Of a stretch of DNA of 64,000 nucleotides, positions 45,040-58,470 are shown one piece after another. The number at the start of each line of letters is the position of its first letter. Positions within the stretch are counted from its first letter, which is position 1. Under the pieces are notes generated by a model. The model was given only the letters and a program-made list of their open reading frames with translations, was not told the origin of the DNA and searched no databases. The stretch is from Cacajao melanocephalus (Eukaryota; Chordata; Mammalia; Primates; Pitheciidae): the NCBI GenBank assembly GCA_963573385.1, contig CAUYLG010013847.1:62001-126000 (forward strand), given 5' to 3'. A program made the position numbers and the translations under genes.

Positions 45040-46271
45040 GTCCCTCTAACTGTTGGGGACTGAAAACTCTTGAGGTAGGAGGGTGAAGGTGAGGCTGCAA
45101 TCAGAGAAGTGAGCTGGGAAACAGCTGCAGGAACTCAAACTGCAGGGGGTGACCTAATGACATGGGTGGCTTTGAGAGTTAATAAATAGCCGTGACATGT
45201 GATTAATGGGAAGAGAGGGGCTTGATGGATGGTTCTCATGGAGATTCCTGGCTTGGGAAGCTGGAAGGACAGCGTGGCCACTCACTGAGACAGAGTGCAA
45301 GAAAAGGCAGGCACTGCAGGGAATACATTTGATTTACAGCACATGGCATTGAAGCTGCCTGGGGCACCTGCCAGTGGAGAGAACCAAAGGGCACCTGAAT
45401 ACAGGGAATCACAGTTCACACATGTCAGGCTCTGAAAACAGCGTGAAAGCAAAGAAATGTAGTCAAAGTTTCTCTTGAAACTCCCTCAAGAAGGCACCAT
45501 ACTAAAGAGGCATCCCAACTCATTCTTTAAACAAGTTCAATACAACTGGATTTTCTTCCACTGCCAGAACCAGACGCTCTTTCTTCAGGTTAGCCCCAGA
45601 CAAAGTAGTTGGATTGTGTTTCAGGGCCATGAAAAAGGCAATGTAAAAGTCTTCAAGTATACTATGATTAGGGCAAGCAATTATAACACTGTGAGAGCCA
45701 CGTATCAGCTGAAACTAAACCTAGGACTGTAGATTCATCACCTTCTACCCTACAGCATCAAGCTCATTACTGATAGAGGCCTGGATGATGGAACTGCCCA
45801 CACTATTTAAATGGCCCCCTCCTCATGAACATGTATAATTGAATTTGTATGAATGAAGTGGGCATATAATGAGACTCTGTTGCATTTGACTCTAGAGCTC
45901 AAGAAAGAAATTTAATTCAGAGCATAAGTCTTTTGTACTGAACAGCATATGGGTGCTAGTCAATCCTGTAAAATGGAAGCACTGTGAAAGACCCCGGACG
46001 GCAAAAACTGGACGCTATGCTCGGTTACAGCAAGGAGCCCGGTGGCGGGTGGTGTTGCCATTCTAATGTGGTGATTAAAGAAGAAACTGGACACGTTCAC
46101 CCTGCCATTTTGATCTGGAAGATATTTTGCCTGGGATCTTGAGAAAGAGAAACTTGCTAAAAATAAATAACACAAAACAAAACTGACAACCCCTGAAACT
46201 ACACACATTAAAATTTGTTATAGATGATTTATAAAAAAAAAAAACAAAAAAACCTGAAGAACCACATCTTA

Positions 46272-46580
<309 letters not shown>

Positions 46581-46589
46581 GAACACTGA

Positions 46590-46886
46590 GGCCAGGCATA
46601 GTGGCTCACACCCATAACCTCAACACTTTGAGAAACCAAGGCAGGCAGACTGCTTGAGACAAGGAGTTTGAGCCTAGCCTGGCCAACATGGTGAAACCCT
46701 GTCTCCACTAAAAATGCAAAAATTAGCTGGGTGTGGTGGTGTGTGCTTGTAATCCCACCTACTCAGGAGGCTGAAGCATGAGAATCTCTTGAACCTGGGA
46801 GGTGGAGGTTGCAGTGGGCTGAGATCACACTATTGCACTTGAGCTTGAGCCACAGAATGAGACTCTGTCTCAAAAAAAAAAAAAAA
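46590..46886 (+). mobile_element. Alu (J/S-type), full length
   Basis: GGCCAGGCATAGTGGCTCAC to poly(A). AGTAACATTGG before the pair and AGTAGCATTGG after it suggest that one Alu landed at the tail of the other inside a shared target duplication. Confidence 0.93.
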
Positions 46887-47496
46887 CAGTAGCATTGGAA
46901 GCTGCAAAAATTGACCCAGGAAAAGGAAAACTGAATAAAAATTATCAACTCAAATATGTCTGACAAAATAAAACCACATGCAGTATGCAGTAAAATTTCC
47001 TTGTTAACTAAAAAATAATTAATGGAAGAATCAAATGTTCTTTAAAAATAAACTCAGGAAAATTAGACTATGAAAATCAAGGCTGGATCCACAAAATAGA
47101 TAAAATTGATAAATTAATAGAAAATCAAGATGGCACAAGCTGTAATTGGTAAAATTTGGAATGACTCAAATCCTTGTGGTGAAATTTGTACAGAAATACT
47201 TAATTCTGGACATTTTCTGTACAGAAAATAAATTGCATTGCTAGGAAATTGATCAATGAATTAAACTAGCTAAGTGCAATTGTTTTGCAAGTCCTGCTAA
47301 CAAATTTGAAGGTAAAATCTGCAGATACTGAATGACTCTTTACAAAATAATTATTTGAGTATATGCTTCCAAACAATGAAAAGAGAATCCAGAAAAGCAG
47401 GATGCATGAAATCTAAGACACTGTGTCCGTAATCCAAGAGTGCCATAAAATATTTCAGGTCAACCACACATCAACAGGCTTCAGAAGCAATTGCTC

Positions 47497-47591
47497 AACC
47501 GCCATGGCACATGTATAACTATGTAACAGACCTGCACGTTCTGCACATGTATCCCAGAACTTAAAAGTTAATTTTAAAAAGGAGAAGAAGA
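47497..47591 (+). mobile_element. Very short L1 3' end insertion (about 95 bp)
   Basis: CATGGCACATGTATAACTAT and CACATGTATCCCAGAACTTA are L1 3' tail. An exact 14-bp target duplication, AGAAGCAATTGCTC, lies at 47483-47496 and 47592-47605. Confidence 0.92.
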
Positions 47592-48240
47592 AGAAGCAAT
47601 TGCTCCAACTAAATAGAAATTTCAGAGAATCCTGGAAAAAATATTTAAAGAAAATTTTATGTAACAAAGAATATGTTTAAGAAAATGGCTTTTCCACATG
47701 TTAAAAGAAAGGCAATGAGAAATTACATCAAAATTTGAATTTGAAGACGTACTTCAAAAGTCATGGTTTATAGGTAAAGCCAATTAAATTATTTGAGCCC
47801 TGATACCCTGCCATTTTGACGGGAACCTTGGTAAGGACCATCCTTCAACATAATAGAAAAAACAAGAGAATTCATTTGACCTTGACACTTAGAATGTGCA
47901 GCAGAGAGTCAGAAATATCAGCATCCAATTCTTTACCTTTATTATGGGTCCAAATATAGTACAGTTCTTGGTTTTGGAGAATAGTAGCTATAAAATCATT
48001 AGATAATTCAGGTTATCTATTCGTTTTTAATTCTCACAATCCTAAAGCTAAAGCAGAATTAATTATAAGTATATAATAGAATACAAATGCTATAAAGGTT
48101 ATAAAATTTTACTGCAAGCTGGAGTTGGGGAAAAAAAGTGAAGGGAAGATTAAGGATACCAATTTTCTCACCTTAAATACTTGGAGAGTCAAGACACTCT
48201 ATGAAAGGTTGGTCAAGCCATACAAGAATAAGTTTATTCT

Positions 48241-48534
48241 GGCCAGGCACAGTGGCTCACACCTGTAATCCCAGCACTTTGGGAGGCTGAGGTGGGCAGA
48301 TCATGAGGTCAGGAGTTCGAGACCTGACCAACGTGGTGAAACCCTGTCTCCACTAAAAACACAAAAATTAGCTGGGTGTGGTGATGTGTGCCTAGAATCT
48401 CAGCTACTTGAGAGGTTGAGGAAAGAGAGTTGCTTGAATCTGGGAGGTAGAGGCTGCAGTGAGCTGAGATCTCACCACTGTACTCCAGCCCAGGCAACAG
48501 AATGAGACTCCATCTCAAAAGAAAAAAAAAAAAA
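48241..48534 (+). mobile_element. Alu (S-type), full length
   Basis: GGCCAGGCACAGTGGCTCAC to CATCTCAAAAGAAAA. Target duplication AAGTTTATTCT / AAGTTTATTTCT. Confidence 0.95.
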
Positions 48535-48544
48535 GAAGTTTATT

Positions 48545-51500
48545 TCTTAAAATTACGCAGATAAGTACAAAACCAAATTTTAAATACAGACAACAAAAAC
48601 TGGAAGAATCGTGGGGAGGGAGCACAGAAGGATTACTGTCAATAAGCTAAATTCCTCATCTCCCTCTCTCCTCCCAGCAAAACGACTGTCCATAGGGACA
48701 ATTCAAAAACTTCTACTCAAACTTGATAAATCAAGAAATAGCAGTGTAAGCTAATTTAAAGATAGACTCCCCAACACACGAATATATACAATGATTATTC
48801 TGTCAATTTAAAATAAAGTAGTCCCTGGGCATAGTAGTTCAAAGAAAAAAAAATAAGATAAAACTTGAAAAAGATTAAAGAAAGAAAGAGAGACAATGAC
48901 CAGAATTTAAAACTAAAATGGTTATAAGTGGGACTGAGCATAGAGGTGAAAGTGGAGACATTTTACTTTTCGTGTTATATCCTTCTCAACATGTTCTCCT
49001 TCTTAGCTATTTGAATTATGTGCTTGTGTTGCTTTTATAGGATTGCAAAAGGATTGTGGAAATCCTTCAGGGGATCAAAACATCTTGTGATTCCAACTAG
49101 AGAAATATGATATCAGATACAATGACAGGCTCCAAATCCCCTTGGGCCATGAAGGAAACAAGCATCATCTCAACTTGCAGGAGTCTTCAACTGGGAGGCC
49201 GGCCACACGCGGGTTATGACTTGACATGGGGAATGACAGAGCCCAGGAGAGCAGTGAAGAGGCCCTGCAAGACCTGCCTGAGCTGAGGGGCCAGTCTTGC
49301 AGGGTGGCCAGGGCCACCTGACACTGGGAACTCTGCAACTGCTCCTCCGAGGACTGGCCCACTCCTGCCGAACAGGCAGAAAGCAAACACTTAGGAGAGA
49401 GGACTAAGGCCTCACTTTCCAAAGCTGCAAGCTTTATAGGAGCATTGATGCCTGATCTCCCATGATTCATTCATCCATGTACTGGGCACTGGGGATGCAA
49501 AGGGATGTAAAACTCCAGCCTTCAGGGATCCTCCAATCTGTGGGGACCAGGTGAAGAAATGCTGGAGGATGAAAGCACGCATGTGTACAGCTGCACCAGG
49601 GGCAATCACCGGGTGCTGTGGGAGCCCCGAGGGAGGCATGGTGATGAGGAATCAGAAGTCGTTTTGCTGGGAGGACAGAGGGAGGTGGCCTGGATAGTGG
49701 GCAATGTAGTGTGAAAGCACTGAGGGTTGCACACGAGCTCCTGGCTCTTATTTATTAATTTCGCTGTAGTTATAAAAGTCACCTAGCCTCACTGTGCCCT
49801 CCAGCTCACTCTCCACCCTTCCCCACCCTGCTCAGTGAGGCAAAGCTGATCCACATGTAGCCCCCCATGGGATCTCTCACACTCTGGCTTACGGTTGTGT
49901 CTGGCTGGTGAGAGGCATCCAGCAAGTGACTCAGAAAATGGTGGGAGAGTGAGGGCAGGGATTTCTCCCCAGCTCTCCCCTGATGGTGGCCACGGACCAC
50001 AGCCCCTGTGAGGTGACCCATCCACAAGGCTCACACCTCCCCCATCCCTCACCTCTTCTGATGTGGGGTGTAATGGCACCTCACTCTTCCCAACCCAAGA
50101 AATGCACCGTCACCTGCTTCTGTTAACGGTACTCTGCCCATACCTTTGTAAAAAGTCCCTTTAATAAAATATCCTCAGAATGTCCAATTTGAACGTGCCA
50201 TCTGTTTCCTGCTGGCGCCCTGGCTGGTAGAGTCATTCATTAAATACAATTTAGAAAACAAGAAGAGGAAATGATTACCCACAAGCCACAGCCATCTGAT
50301 ACATGCAAGATTTAACATTTTGGTGTATTTCTTTGCAGTAATAGTCTCTTTGCCCATATATTCCACATGACTGGCATTGTCCTGTATAACAATTTTAAAT
50401 GGTGACTTTTTCACTAAACCCTGTAATGCAAACTTTTTTTATAAAGATAGCTATTATTTCACGGTATCTATGCTGTTCCAGGTGAAATTTGGGGTGTGTT
50501 GACATACATTATCTCATTTAACAATTTTATAAGGTAAATATTATTCTTGGGGATTACTGAAAGGAATGTTCATCTAGAATTAAGGTGAATTATTTATGGC
50601 CTTCTCTTAAAGGTCAGAGGCCTTAACCTTATACTTTCTTTGCCTGGTGTTTCTAGTTTTCTCTTTGGGCAAAAAGCAAACGGATGCCCTGATTCTCATA
50701 CTTTATCCTAACCAGTAAAGGAAATCGCAAGAGGTTTGCAACTGCTCACCTGGAACATTTCAGCATAGATCTGGTCCATACAATCTGGAATGCCAGAGGT
50801 CCACACTGAGGTTAATAAGAGCAAATGCTTTAAATGAATTATCTTTCAGAATTTCCCCAGATATCTACAAGGTGGGGATGATTACATCATCCCCATTTTG
50901 CAGAAGACATTAGGTCTTACAGAAATTGAGAAAACTTGACTATGATCACATAAGTAAGTGCTGGAAAATCTCAAGCTGAAGCAATTCCATTCCAGGCCTT
51001 GTACTCTTAGCCACCATGGAGTACAATTCCACAACGTGCCTAGTTCTTCATGCTTATAACTAAGATATCCCCAAGGAGAGGGGAGAAGAGAGTCAAGAGG
51101 AGAAAGCCTCACGAGCCTCCAGCTGGGCTGGGCTGCGTCTATGGCAGCCTCACCGTGTGTGACATGCCTCCCAGGACCTCAGCACTGCCACCTCCTCGTT
51201 CACAGGTCAGTCCTACAGGCATTCCACTGGCCCCACCATGACACTCTTGTCCACCACCCAACCCAGGGAGCTTAATGGTAGATATGCCCTGTGGAAAGCC
51301 TCCTCGTTCGCTTTAGGTAGTAACCTGAACAAGTTCTTAACTTTGGTTACATGTAATCCATGTTTACTAATGTAAGTTACCGAAAAAAAAAAAATGATAT
51401 CTCCTCCCCTCTTCATAGATCCCATAAGAAAATCAGAAAGCCAATGAACATGTTCAGAGTTTAGTGAAACTGATCTCAATTCAAAGTCGACCCCAAGATT

Positions 51501-51930
51501 AATTTGCTAGCTCTTCAGTAAAGAAGCCACGCATGTCAATTAAATAAATTGATTAAATAAATTGGCAACAGGGAATTCAAAAAGTATTTGGAGGATTTTT
51601 ACCATCGCCTCAGAGGGAGACAAGAAATGACCTCTTCTAGCAAAGTCCAGTTGCTGACACAAAATCCAGGGTTGCAAGCACCTATTAGGCCAGCCAGCTC
51701 TCTCCTGTCCCTGTGAGCCCCAGACCTTTCAGTGCATTTGACAGCAGGGAGAACAACCCAATGGACCCCCCCAGCTGAGCCACATATCTCGTACCCCCTC
51801 TCTGCTTCTAATTTGATCAGGAAATAATCACAAAAGGCCTGTACTCCATCCTGATGAGAAAAACAAACCAAGTTCCAAGTGGCAGGTCCCAGACTTGAAA
51901 GAACTGAAGAGGCCTGCCCCCAGCCCAGAG
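48545..51930. other. Upstream region, mostly no confident feature
   Basis: Inverted MIR-like pieces at 50470-50560 (ACATTATCTCATTTAACAAT) and 50855-51015 (CATCCCCATTTTGCAGAAG...CCTTGTACTCTTAGCCACC). The remainder is unique; open frames at 49.1-50.1 kb are unrecognised. Confidence 0.5.
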
Positions 51931-51937
51931 GACTTAC

Positions 51938-52160
51938 CTGACTTCTTGGTAAGGTGGCTCCAGGCAGCAGTCCCAGCGATACTTCTTGAAGCCCTCCACG
52001 GAGCAAGTCTCTGAGCAGAGTTTGAGCTCCTGCTCCTAGCAGCTGCCTGGAGTCCTTCTGGGAGGAGCGGCTTGAAAACTGGGTGGAGAGTGTAGAGGAA
52101 GGCAAGTGGGAAGGGAGCCAAAGTGATTTTAAAGAATTGTGTAGGAAACCCTGTAACCGG
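51938..52160 (-). promoter_or_regulatory. Candidate SCN11A promoter and non-coding 5' exon
   Basis: On the minus strand a TATAAAT element (52185-52191) lies 25-30 bp upstream of a putative start near 52155-52160. About 220 bp further on, the sequence AAGTCAG|GTAAGTCC is a near-perfect splice donor ending at 51938. The exon would then join an acceptor just upstream of coding exon 1 (43.2 kb), making an intron of about 8.7 kb. SCN11A is known to have non-coding leader exons, but I did not match this sequence to one. Frames through it are open for up to 168 codons, but no protein is recognised. Confidence 0.33.
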
Positions 52161-53074
52161 AGAAGTGACTGAGAGGGTACTTACATTTATACTTTGGAAG
52201 CATCTGCCTTTAATCAGTGCTTAATCTAACTCTGCAGAAAGCATCATTAATAAAGAAACAGGTTGTTGTTTTTTTTCTGTGGCCTCATCCAAGTGGGTGA
52301 GGGAATACGGAAAAGTCTATGTGAAAAGCCATGTTGTGCTTCTTCATTGAGCTTAAGCTGCAGGCCTCCTAACCCACGGTTCTGGGGTCTCACCCCTGAC
52401 AGGACCCACTGAGACCCTCACAACATGGAATTGCTCACAGGGTGTCCATTCAGCATCTCCTCCTTCCTCTTCCCTTGTGCCATCAACCTTGGGGTTCAGA
52501 CCTCGAAAAATACTTACAACATGCATGCTTATGTGGTGGCCATAGGGGTGCCAAGAAGAACTTTTGGTCATCCAGGCAACTCCACAGCAGACCTGTCACC
52601 AACCCAAAACTCCCCCAAGTAAGCTTTTCATTTTGAGGATTTTTTTTTTTAATTCCTGGGGAAAATTTGACTCTACCTGGGAAGTGTCACACTGAAAGCT
52701 ATTTCCGGCCATGGTCACCTTCAGGAGACTGGCTAATAGTCAGCTGAGATAAAGGGTACAGGATGAGGGTTTACTGGGAAGTAGGTGCTTAAGGGAGTGA
52801 AGGATGGGAATCACAGGAAATTTTGGTGCCACCAGAAGGGGCACTGCACAGTTGCAATGCTCTCCTCTTGCCTTTCTTCTCACTGCATTTCCCAGTCTCT
52901 CAATTTCTGCTGCTCCTGTGAAGCATTTCTTTTTCATCTTTTTGTTTTCCATATGACAAGGTGTTTATTGGAGTCTTAAGAATTGCAATTTGGAAGACAC
53001 AGATTTGACTAGACGTCAACTTGTGTTCCGAAGAGAGGAAGGGGAGTACGGGTTTTTAAAAGGAAGCTGAGGGC

Positions 53075-53237
53075 TTCCTGGGTATGGTAGTGCACACCTG
53101 AAATCCCAGCACTTTGAGAGGCTAAGGCAGGAGAATCGCAGGAGCCCTGGAGGTGAAGGCTGCAGTGTTTAGGACTGTGCCACTTTACTCTACCCTAGGT
53201 GACAGAACAAGACCCTGTCCCTTAAAAAATAATTTTA
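53075..53237 (+). mobile_element. Alu-related monomer (FLAM/FRAM type)
   Basis: GGTATGGTAGTGCACACCTG, AATCCCAGCACTTTGAGAGG and GACAGAACAAGACCCTGTCC fit a diverged single Alu monomer. Confidence 0.75.
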
Positions 53238-53599
53238 AAAAAAGGGGGGGAGCTGAGGATGACTGCACAAGTTGTTTTGAAGGAAAATATCGTTGGTAGA
53301 GGCAGCTGGCTTAGTACGTGAGATCATTGGTTGTCTCTGTTCAGAAGCTGCAGCTCTGGTGAAAGTCAGCTGCTTTCCAGAATGTTGCTGTCAAGGCTGT
53401 TTGGCCCAACCCAAAACTTCTGGGCAAGTTTCTGCGGGTTTTTGTTGTTGCTGTTGTTTGAAAAGTTGCAGGTCATCAGTCCTCCCTAGAATGGCATCCT
53501 GACTTCACTTTAGAGATCTGAACCAGAGGAACACCATTTTGTGTGACACGTTTCACATAACAAAGGAAGTTAGCATTTGTTATAGATCATTACTATCAT

Positions 53600-54110
53600 T
53601 ATAGATCATTCATTCATTACAAAACAAATAAATTACATAATTTGAGATAGCAGTATTTTACAAAAAAGATGAAGCAAGGTAAGAGGAGAGAGTAATAAGG
53701 ATTGTACATTTTATTGCTACACAATATTTTCACATTTATGGGTACATCTGATTTTGTTGCATGCCTAGAATGTGTAGCGATCAAGTCAGGGTATCTGGGC
53801 CAGTATCCATCACCTTGAATATTTATTATTTGTATGTGCTGGGAACCTTTCAAGTTCTCTCTTCTAGCTACTTCAAAATATACAATACATAGTTGTTAAC
53901 TATAGTCATCCTACTCTGCTATTGAACATTAGAACTTATGCCTTCTACCTACCTGTATGTTGATACCTACTAATCAATCTGTCTTCATACCCCCCGCCCT
54001 CCACATCCTTCCCAGCCCCTGGTATCTATGATTCTACTTTGCTTCTGCGAAGCCTTTCATGACCATGTTTGTGTGGTACGTTGCATATTTTCATGATTGG
54101 TTCAACACTG
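53600..54110 (-). mobile_element. L1M 3' region remnant
   Basis: The phrases ATTTATGGGTACATCTGATT, GATCAAGTCAGGGTATCTGG, AGTTGTTAACTATAGTCATC and GGTATCTATGATTCTAC form a commonly seen inverted L1M segment. Confidence 0.65.
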
Positions 54111-54114
54111 TTTC

Positions 54115-55800
54115 AAAATTATTTTAGATACTGCCTTTATATTTTGGTTTGGGTTCCCCCAGAAGCATTAGATAAGCACCTCAATGTGGGAGTTTATTTG
54201 GAAAGCAATCACAAGAAGCAGGAATGAAGGAGTGAGGAATGGAAAGCTGAGAAGGAAAAACCAATAAAAGGTGTGCACTTGAGATGATTACTGATATGGC
54301 CAACTGTGGCTTAGCTTCTCTAGAGACCTTCGGAGGAACCACGTAGAATGTACTTGAATATTAGGAGGCGGAAACATTTATCCTCTGGCTCACATTCCCT
54401 GTTGTCAGAGATGTCATGGTAACCAGCCTCCAAGGCAGCCCAGTGATCCATTTCTCCTGATATTCACTTTCTCGTGTGGTTCTATCCCAAACTGGACAGG
54501 GCTGACATGTGTAACCAACAGGACATTGGAGAAGTGACAATCTGTAATTCCTGAGGCTCAGTCATAAAGGGCATCGCATGTTCTGTCTTGCTGTCTTGGA
54601 TTGCTCATTCTGGAGGAAGCCACTTGCCATGCTGTGAGGATACTGAATCAGCCCTATGGAGATTCCATGTGGGGAGCATCTGAGGCCTCTTGCCAAGAGC
54701 CAGCACCAACTTACAGCCCTATGAGTAAGTCATCTTGCAAGCAGACCCTCTTCTCTCAGGCGTTCATTTCCCTCCCATCTCCAAATCCCTGGGCTATGCT
54801 TATTTGTGGGCTGAGAGAGCTCCCATGGCTTTGGAGAAAGCACTGAGACAGAAAAGCCAAGCGAAGCAAAGCAGACCCTTGAGGCATGATGCTGTCAGTA
54901 TGCAACGGGACTGTCCACCACAGGTTTAGCTGGAATCAGAGGTGGGCTGCTGGAATGTGGCAGGGAAGCCACAGGCACCTGCTAGACTAAGCAACTTCCT
55001 AAAAGGTGATTCCTGCATATTCTTATTTCCCCTCCCCAGGGATCACCAAAGGGCTACTTGCACATGTCAGTATTCAGCAGAGGTACCAACGCCCAGCTCA
55101 CGAGCGCTCCTGCAATACAACAGTGAAAACTGCTCCATCCTCTGACTTCCACTATTCATTCCTTGTATCTAAGTATTTAGTTCACTTTGCTTCCAATTCC
55201 AATAGTGTTGAGGATTCTTTTGGAACAGAGCTTTAACCCTAGCTAGTATAATCATAAAAGAAATCTTACTGGCAGACAACAGGGGCGTCACACAGACTTC
55301 GAGGGGAGAGAAGCTTCTGACCCTCATGGAGTAGAACCGAAGAATGAAGACGTGCAGGAAATTCAGGGAGGTCTGTCTCCTTGTCCCTTCCAGTTGTTGC
55401 TAGTCTACAGCCTCTGTGCTCTCAGGGTTCACCGGTTTTCTCTGATCCTAGTACTTCTGACAGAAAATGGTCACTCTCAACCACCATGTTCACATGCTGC
55501 GCTCTCTCATTCCCAGATACAAAGTTCCTAGGGAATGGACTGAGTGGCCCCACCTGGCTCAGGGGCCTGACTCTGAACCTTAACAGAGGCCAGGGAGATG
55601 GAGGTCAGGCAGCTGCCCCTGCTGACCTGATAGACCAGGGAGAAGCAATCCCTAAAGAAACCCCCAATGGTGATAGCAACATTACAGCAATGCTTTAAGG
55701 ATTAAATGAGGCAGTATGTCAAAGCTTCCCTTCATACATTCTGAAATGTTATACAAAGGTACAACTTTATTGTTATTTGGGAACCAGTGTAGTGTACAGG
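54115..55800. other. Non-coding, no confident feature
   Basis: Unique-looking sequence without recognised exons or repeats. Confidence 0.45.
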
Positions 55801-55804
55801 GAAA

Positions 55805-55935
55805 ACACACACACAAGCCCACATACACACACACATGTGCAGACACACATGCTTGCACGCACATGTTCACACACATACATATACAAACACACAAGCACAC
55901 ACATACACATACACACACATGCACACACACATACG
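55805..55935. repeat. Degenerate (CA)n block
   Basis: About 130 bp of CA repeats broken by CATG, CATA and CACG units. Confidence 0.95.
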
Positions 55936-56160
55936 ATACAGAATCAAAGACCTGGCCTGAGGCCTACCTTGTTCTGCCACCTAGTAACTGTGTGATCTCT
56001 TTTTGAACTTTCTGAGCCTCAGTTACTTCATCTAGAAAATGGCACTGATAACATCTACTGCATAAGGTTTTTGTGTATTTAAATGATCAGGAGATAACAC
56101 TTTAAACTGTAAAGTGTATGTGAAAATAAATGCATATGGTTGTGTTAATAGTGTTTATAT
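55936..56160 (+). mobile_element. MIR SINE
   Basis: CTGCCACCTAGTAACTGTGTG, TCTGAGCCTCAGTTACTTCA and CTAGAAAATGGCACTGATAA match MIR order. Confidence 0.8.
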
Positions 56161-56356
56161 CTATGGCCTCTCACTAGTCACCATGTCCCTACCCCACACA
56201 CAGATATAAATACATACACACTCCAAATTCTTTATACCCATCACACCCCTGCCTACCACATTTAAGCCCCAAGGAGTAGCTGCAGTGGCTTTCTGACTTA
56301 TTTGTCCAGGAGGGTGCAGGGAAGAGGTGGTTGGAGGGAGGGAGAGAAGGAACAAG

Positions 56357-56379
56357 GCAGGCAGGCAGGCAGGCAGGCA
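56357..56379. repeat. (GGCA)n microsatellite
   Basis: Five to six tandem GGCA units next to a GGA-rich stretch. Confidence 0.95.
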
Positions 56380-58360
56380 TGCTGCCAGACTGAGGCTGGG
56401 ATAGGTGGCCAAGTCTATATGGAGGCCCAGTGAAGGGACTGGCTGGAAGTCAAAAAGGATATAATTAACTTAAGAATCACCATAAACTTGTTGCCACTCT
56501 TAATAGGTTTCAAATATTTTCTCAATTTACCCTGGCTTCATTCTTCTTGGTTCGCCCTTACTGGGAAGGAAGGAGGAGACACGTTTTAAAGGGGCAGCAC
56601 CACCAAGCACAGAAAAGGGAGGAACAGGTCTAAGCTTTGAACAAAATCTCAGCGGCCTGCCGTGACATCAGATGCCTGTATGGCCCCCTCCTTAGGGAAC
56701 ACAGGGACTGAGGGAGTTGAGTTGTAGGGACAGGAAGAAACGCACATGCCTGACCTGGCTGTGAAGCTGCCATCCTGGCCCTGTGGTCAGGGGCTGCAGT
56801 TGAATGTCCTTTGAAGAGTCAAGGGAGTATTGCCTCGTGACGCCCCCTGTGTTTGGTCATTTAAGCTTGCTTTGTTTTTTCCTGACTAGGCAGAAAGTGC
56901 ATGTTAGTATTTCTGGAACAAATTTAAAAGCTTCTGGAAGTGAATTCACAATGTGCATAAGAAAAGAGACAGTGTCTGATAACTGAAGTTCAAGTTCAGA
57001 AGCAGCACAATTGGATGTCACAGGATCAGCTCCTCACTCCACCTTAACTGCTTAATGCCAAACCTAGTCTTAAGAAGGCTCAGTTCTCTCTCTAAAGTTG
57101 AACACAACCCCCACCCCCTGTCTACCTCCCACATAAGGTGGCCCAATCAAAACCTCCAGGCTTGCCCACCCCTGTGGCCATCTTTTGAAGGCTCCCTTCT
57201 ATCTGCCGCGCAGATGTTAGCTGCCTGCCTCTCTGCTGTCACCTGCATCCACTTCTGCTGCCCCTGGCTTATGGCCTCCCAAAGAGCCTGCTCTCAGGAA
57301 AGCATTAGTCAGCCCCGTAGATCTCACCGATGTTTCTGTAGGGGAGAGAGCAGAGTGCAGTTATACTGCACAGCCCATAGCAAGAAGGGGGCTCTCTCTT
57401 GGCCTTCCCTAACCCTACTGGACCCTCGATTGTATCTATTCACCTCAATTTCCTGCCATCTTTCCTCTCAGGAATGAACCAAATTTTGACACCGTTTCCA
57501 ATCTTAAAGATCCACCCCCACCCTGCAATTTTTGCATGCGTGCCCTTGGGATCTTACCATCCATCTCAAGCAATTTACCTGGGTATTTCTTATAAACAAA
57601 TAATATGTCCTTTCCAAAAGAAATTTTGGTAAAGAAATACGTCTCCAGCTCATTAGATTGCCATAATTTGGAATTAAAGGTAACTTTCTCTTTTAGTTTG
57701 CTGTCAATTTTATATTTAGTCTTAGAAATTAAAAATAGATACTGGAAATCTTAATGTTTTGGTTGAGGCCTGGCCTTTCAGACATTATTCAAGAGGCCTT
57801 AAGGTGAGTGTGTGTTCCTGTTCATAGACGCCTGGAGAGCCAGACCCTCGCGGTCCCTGCTCAGCTCACTCTTCTGGATCATCTGTGACCCATGCTATGG
57901 GGAGTCCAGACTGTTAGGCTCTAGACTCCTTGGACACCAGCAAGACCCCTTCCCCATGACACCCAGCAAGATGTTGCCTTCTGAGAAGAGGTCAGCACCA
58001 TGGGCCGTGAGCACACCCTGACCACAAAGCCTTCGATGTGCCCCCAGAGCTTTGGGACCTTGTTCAAAAGGAGGGGCATGTGTGGCTGCTCTTTCAGCCC
58101 CTCTGAAAGCCCATACTTCCTGATCTCCAAATCCCTGGACCCATCTTCCACCATCAGGGAGCTTAACAGGCTTCGACGCAGAGGCAGAGCTGCTACCAGA
58201 GCGCCAGTGGAGGGTCCAGGGTCTCACAGCCTCAGCGACTCAAAGCTACTCTGGATTTGCTGCCGTGGCTCAAATCCAGAGACCTAAGTGTCTGAGGTAT
58301 GTCCCTGAGAGCTCAGGTCTGTATTCACACTTACCCATACACTTACACACACACATTTTT
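56380..58360. other. Non-coding or unidentified, GC-richer interval
   Basis: No repeat recognised. 57810-58290 is relatively GC-rich and open in overlapping frames on both strands (up to 110 codons), but I recognise no product and see no clear splice context. Confidence 0.4.
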
Positions 58361-58364
58361 TCGT

Positions 58365-58470
58365 TTCTCATTTTTTTTAAGAGACATGTTCTCTCTCTGC
58401 CATCCAGGCTGGAGCTCAGTGGCACAAAGATAGCTCCCTGCAGCCTTGACCTCCCGGGCTTATACACACG
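58365..58470 (-). mobile_element. FLAM-type Alu fragment
   Basis: Poly(T), AAGAGACATGTTCTCTCTC, CATCCAGGCTGGAGCTCAG and TGCAGCCTTGACCTCCCGGG. Confidence 0.8.

Noticed and set aside
55682..56006. Cys/Val- or His/Thr-rich frames across CA repeats
   Set aside because: Microsatellite translation artefacts.
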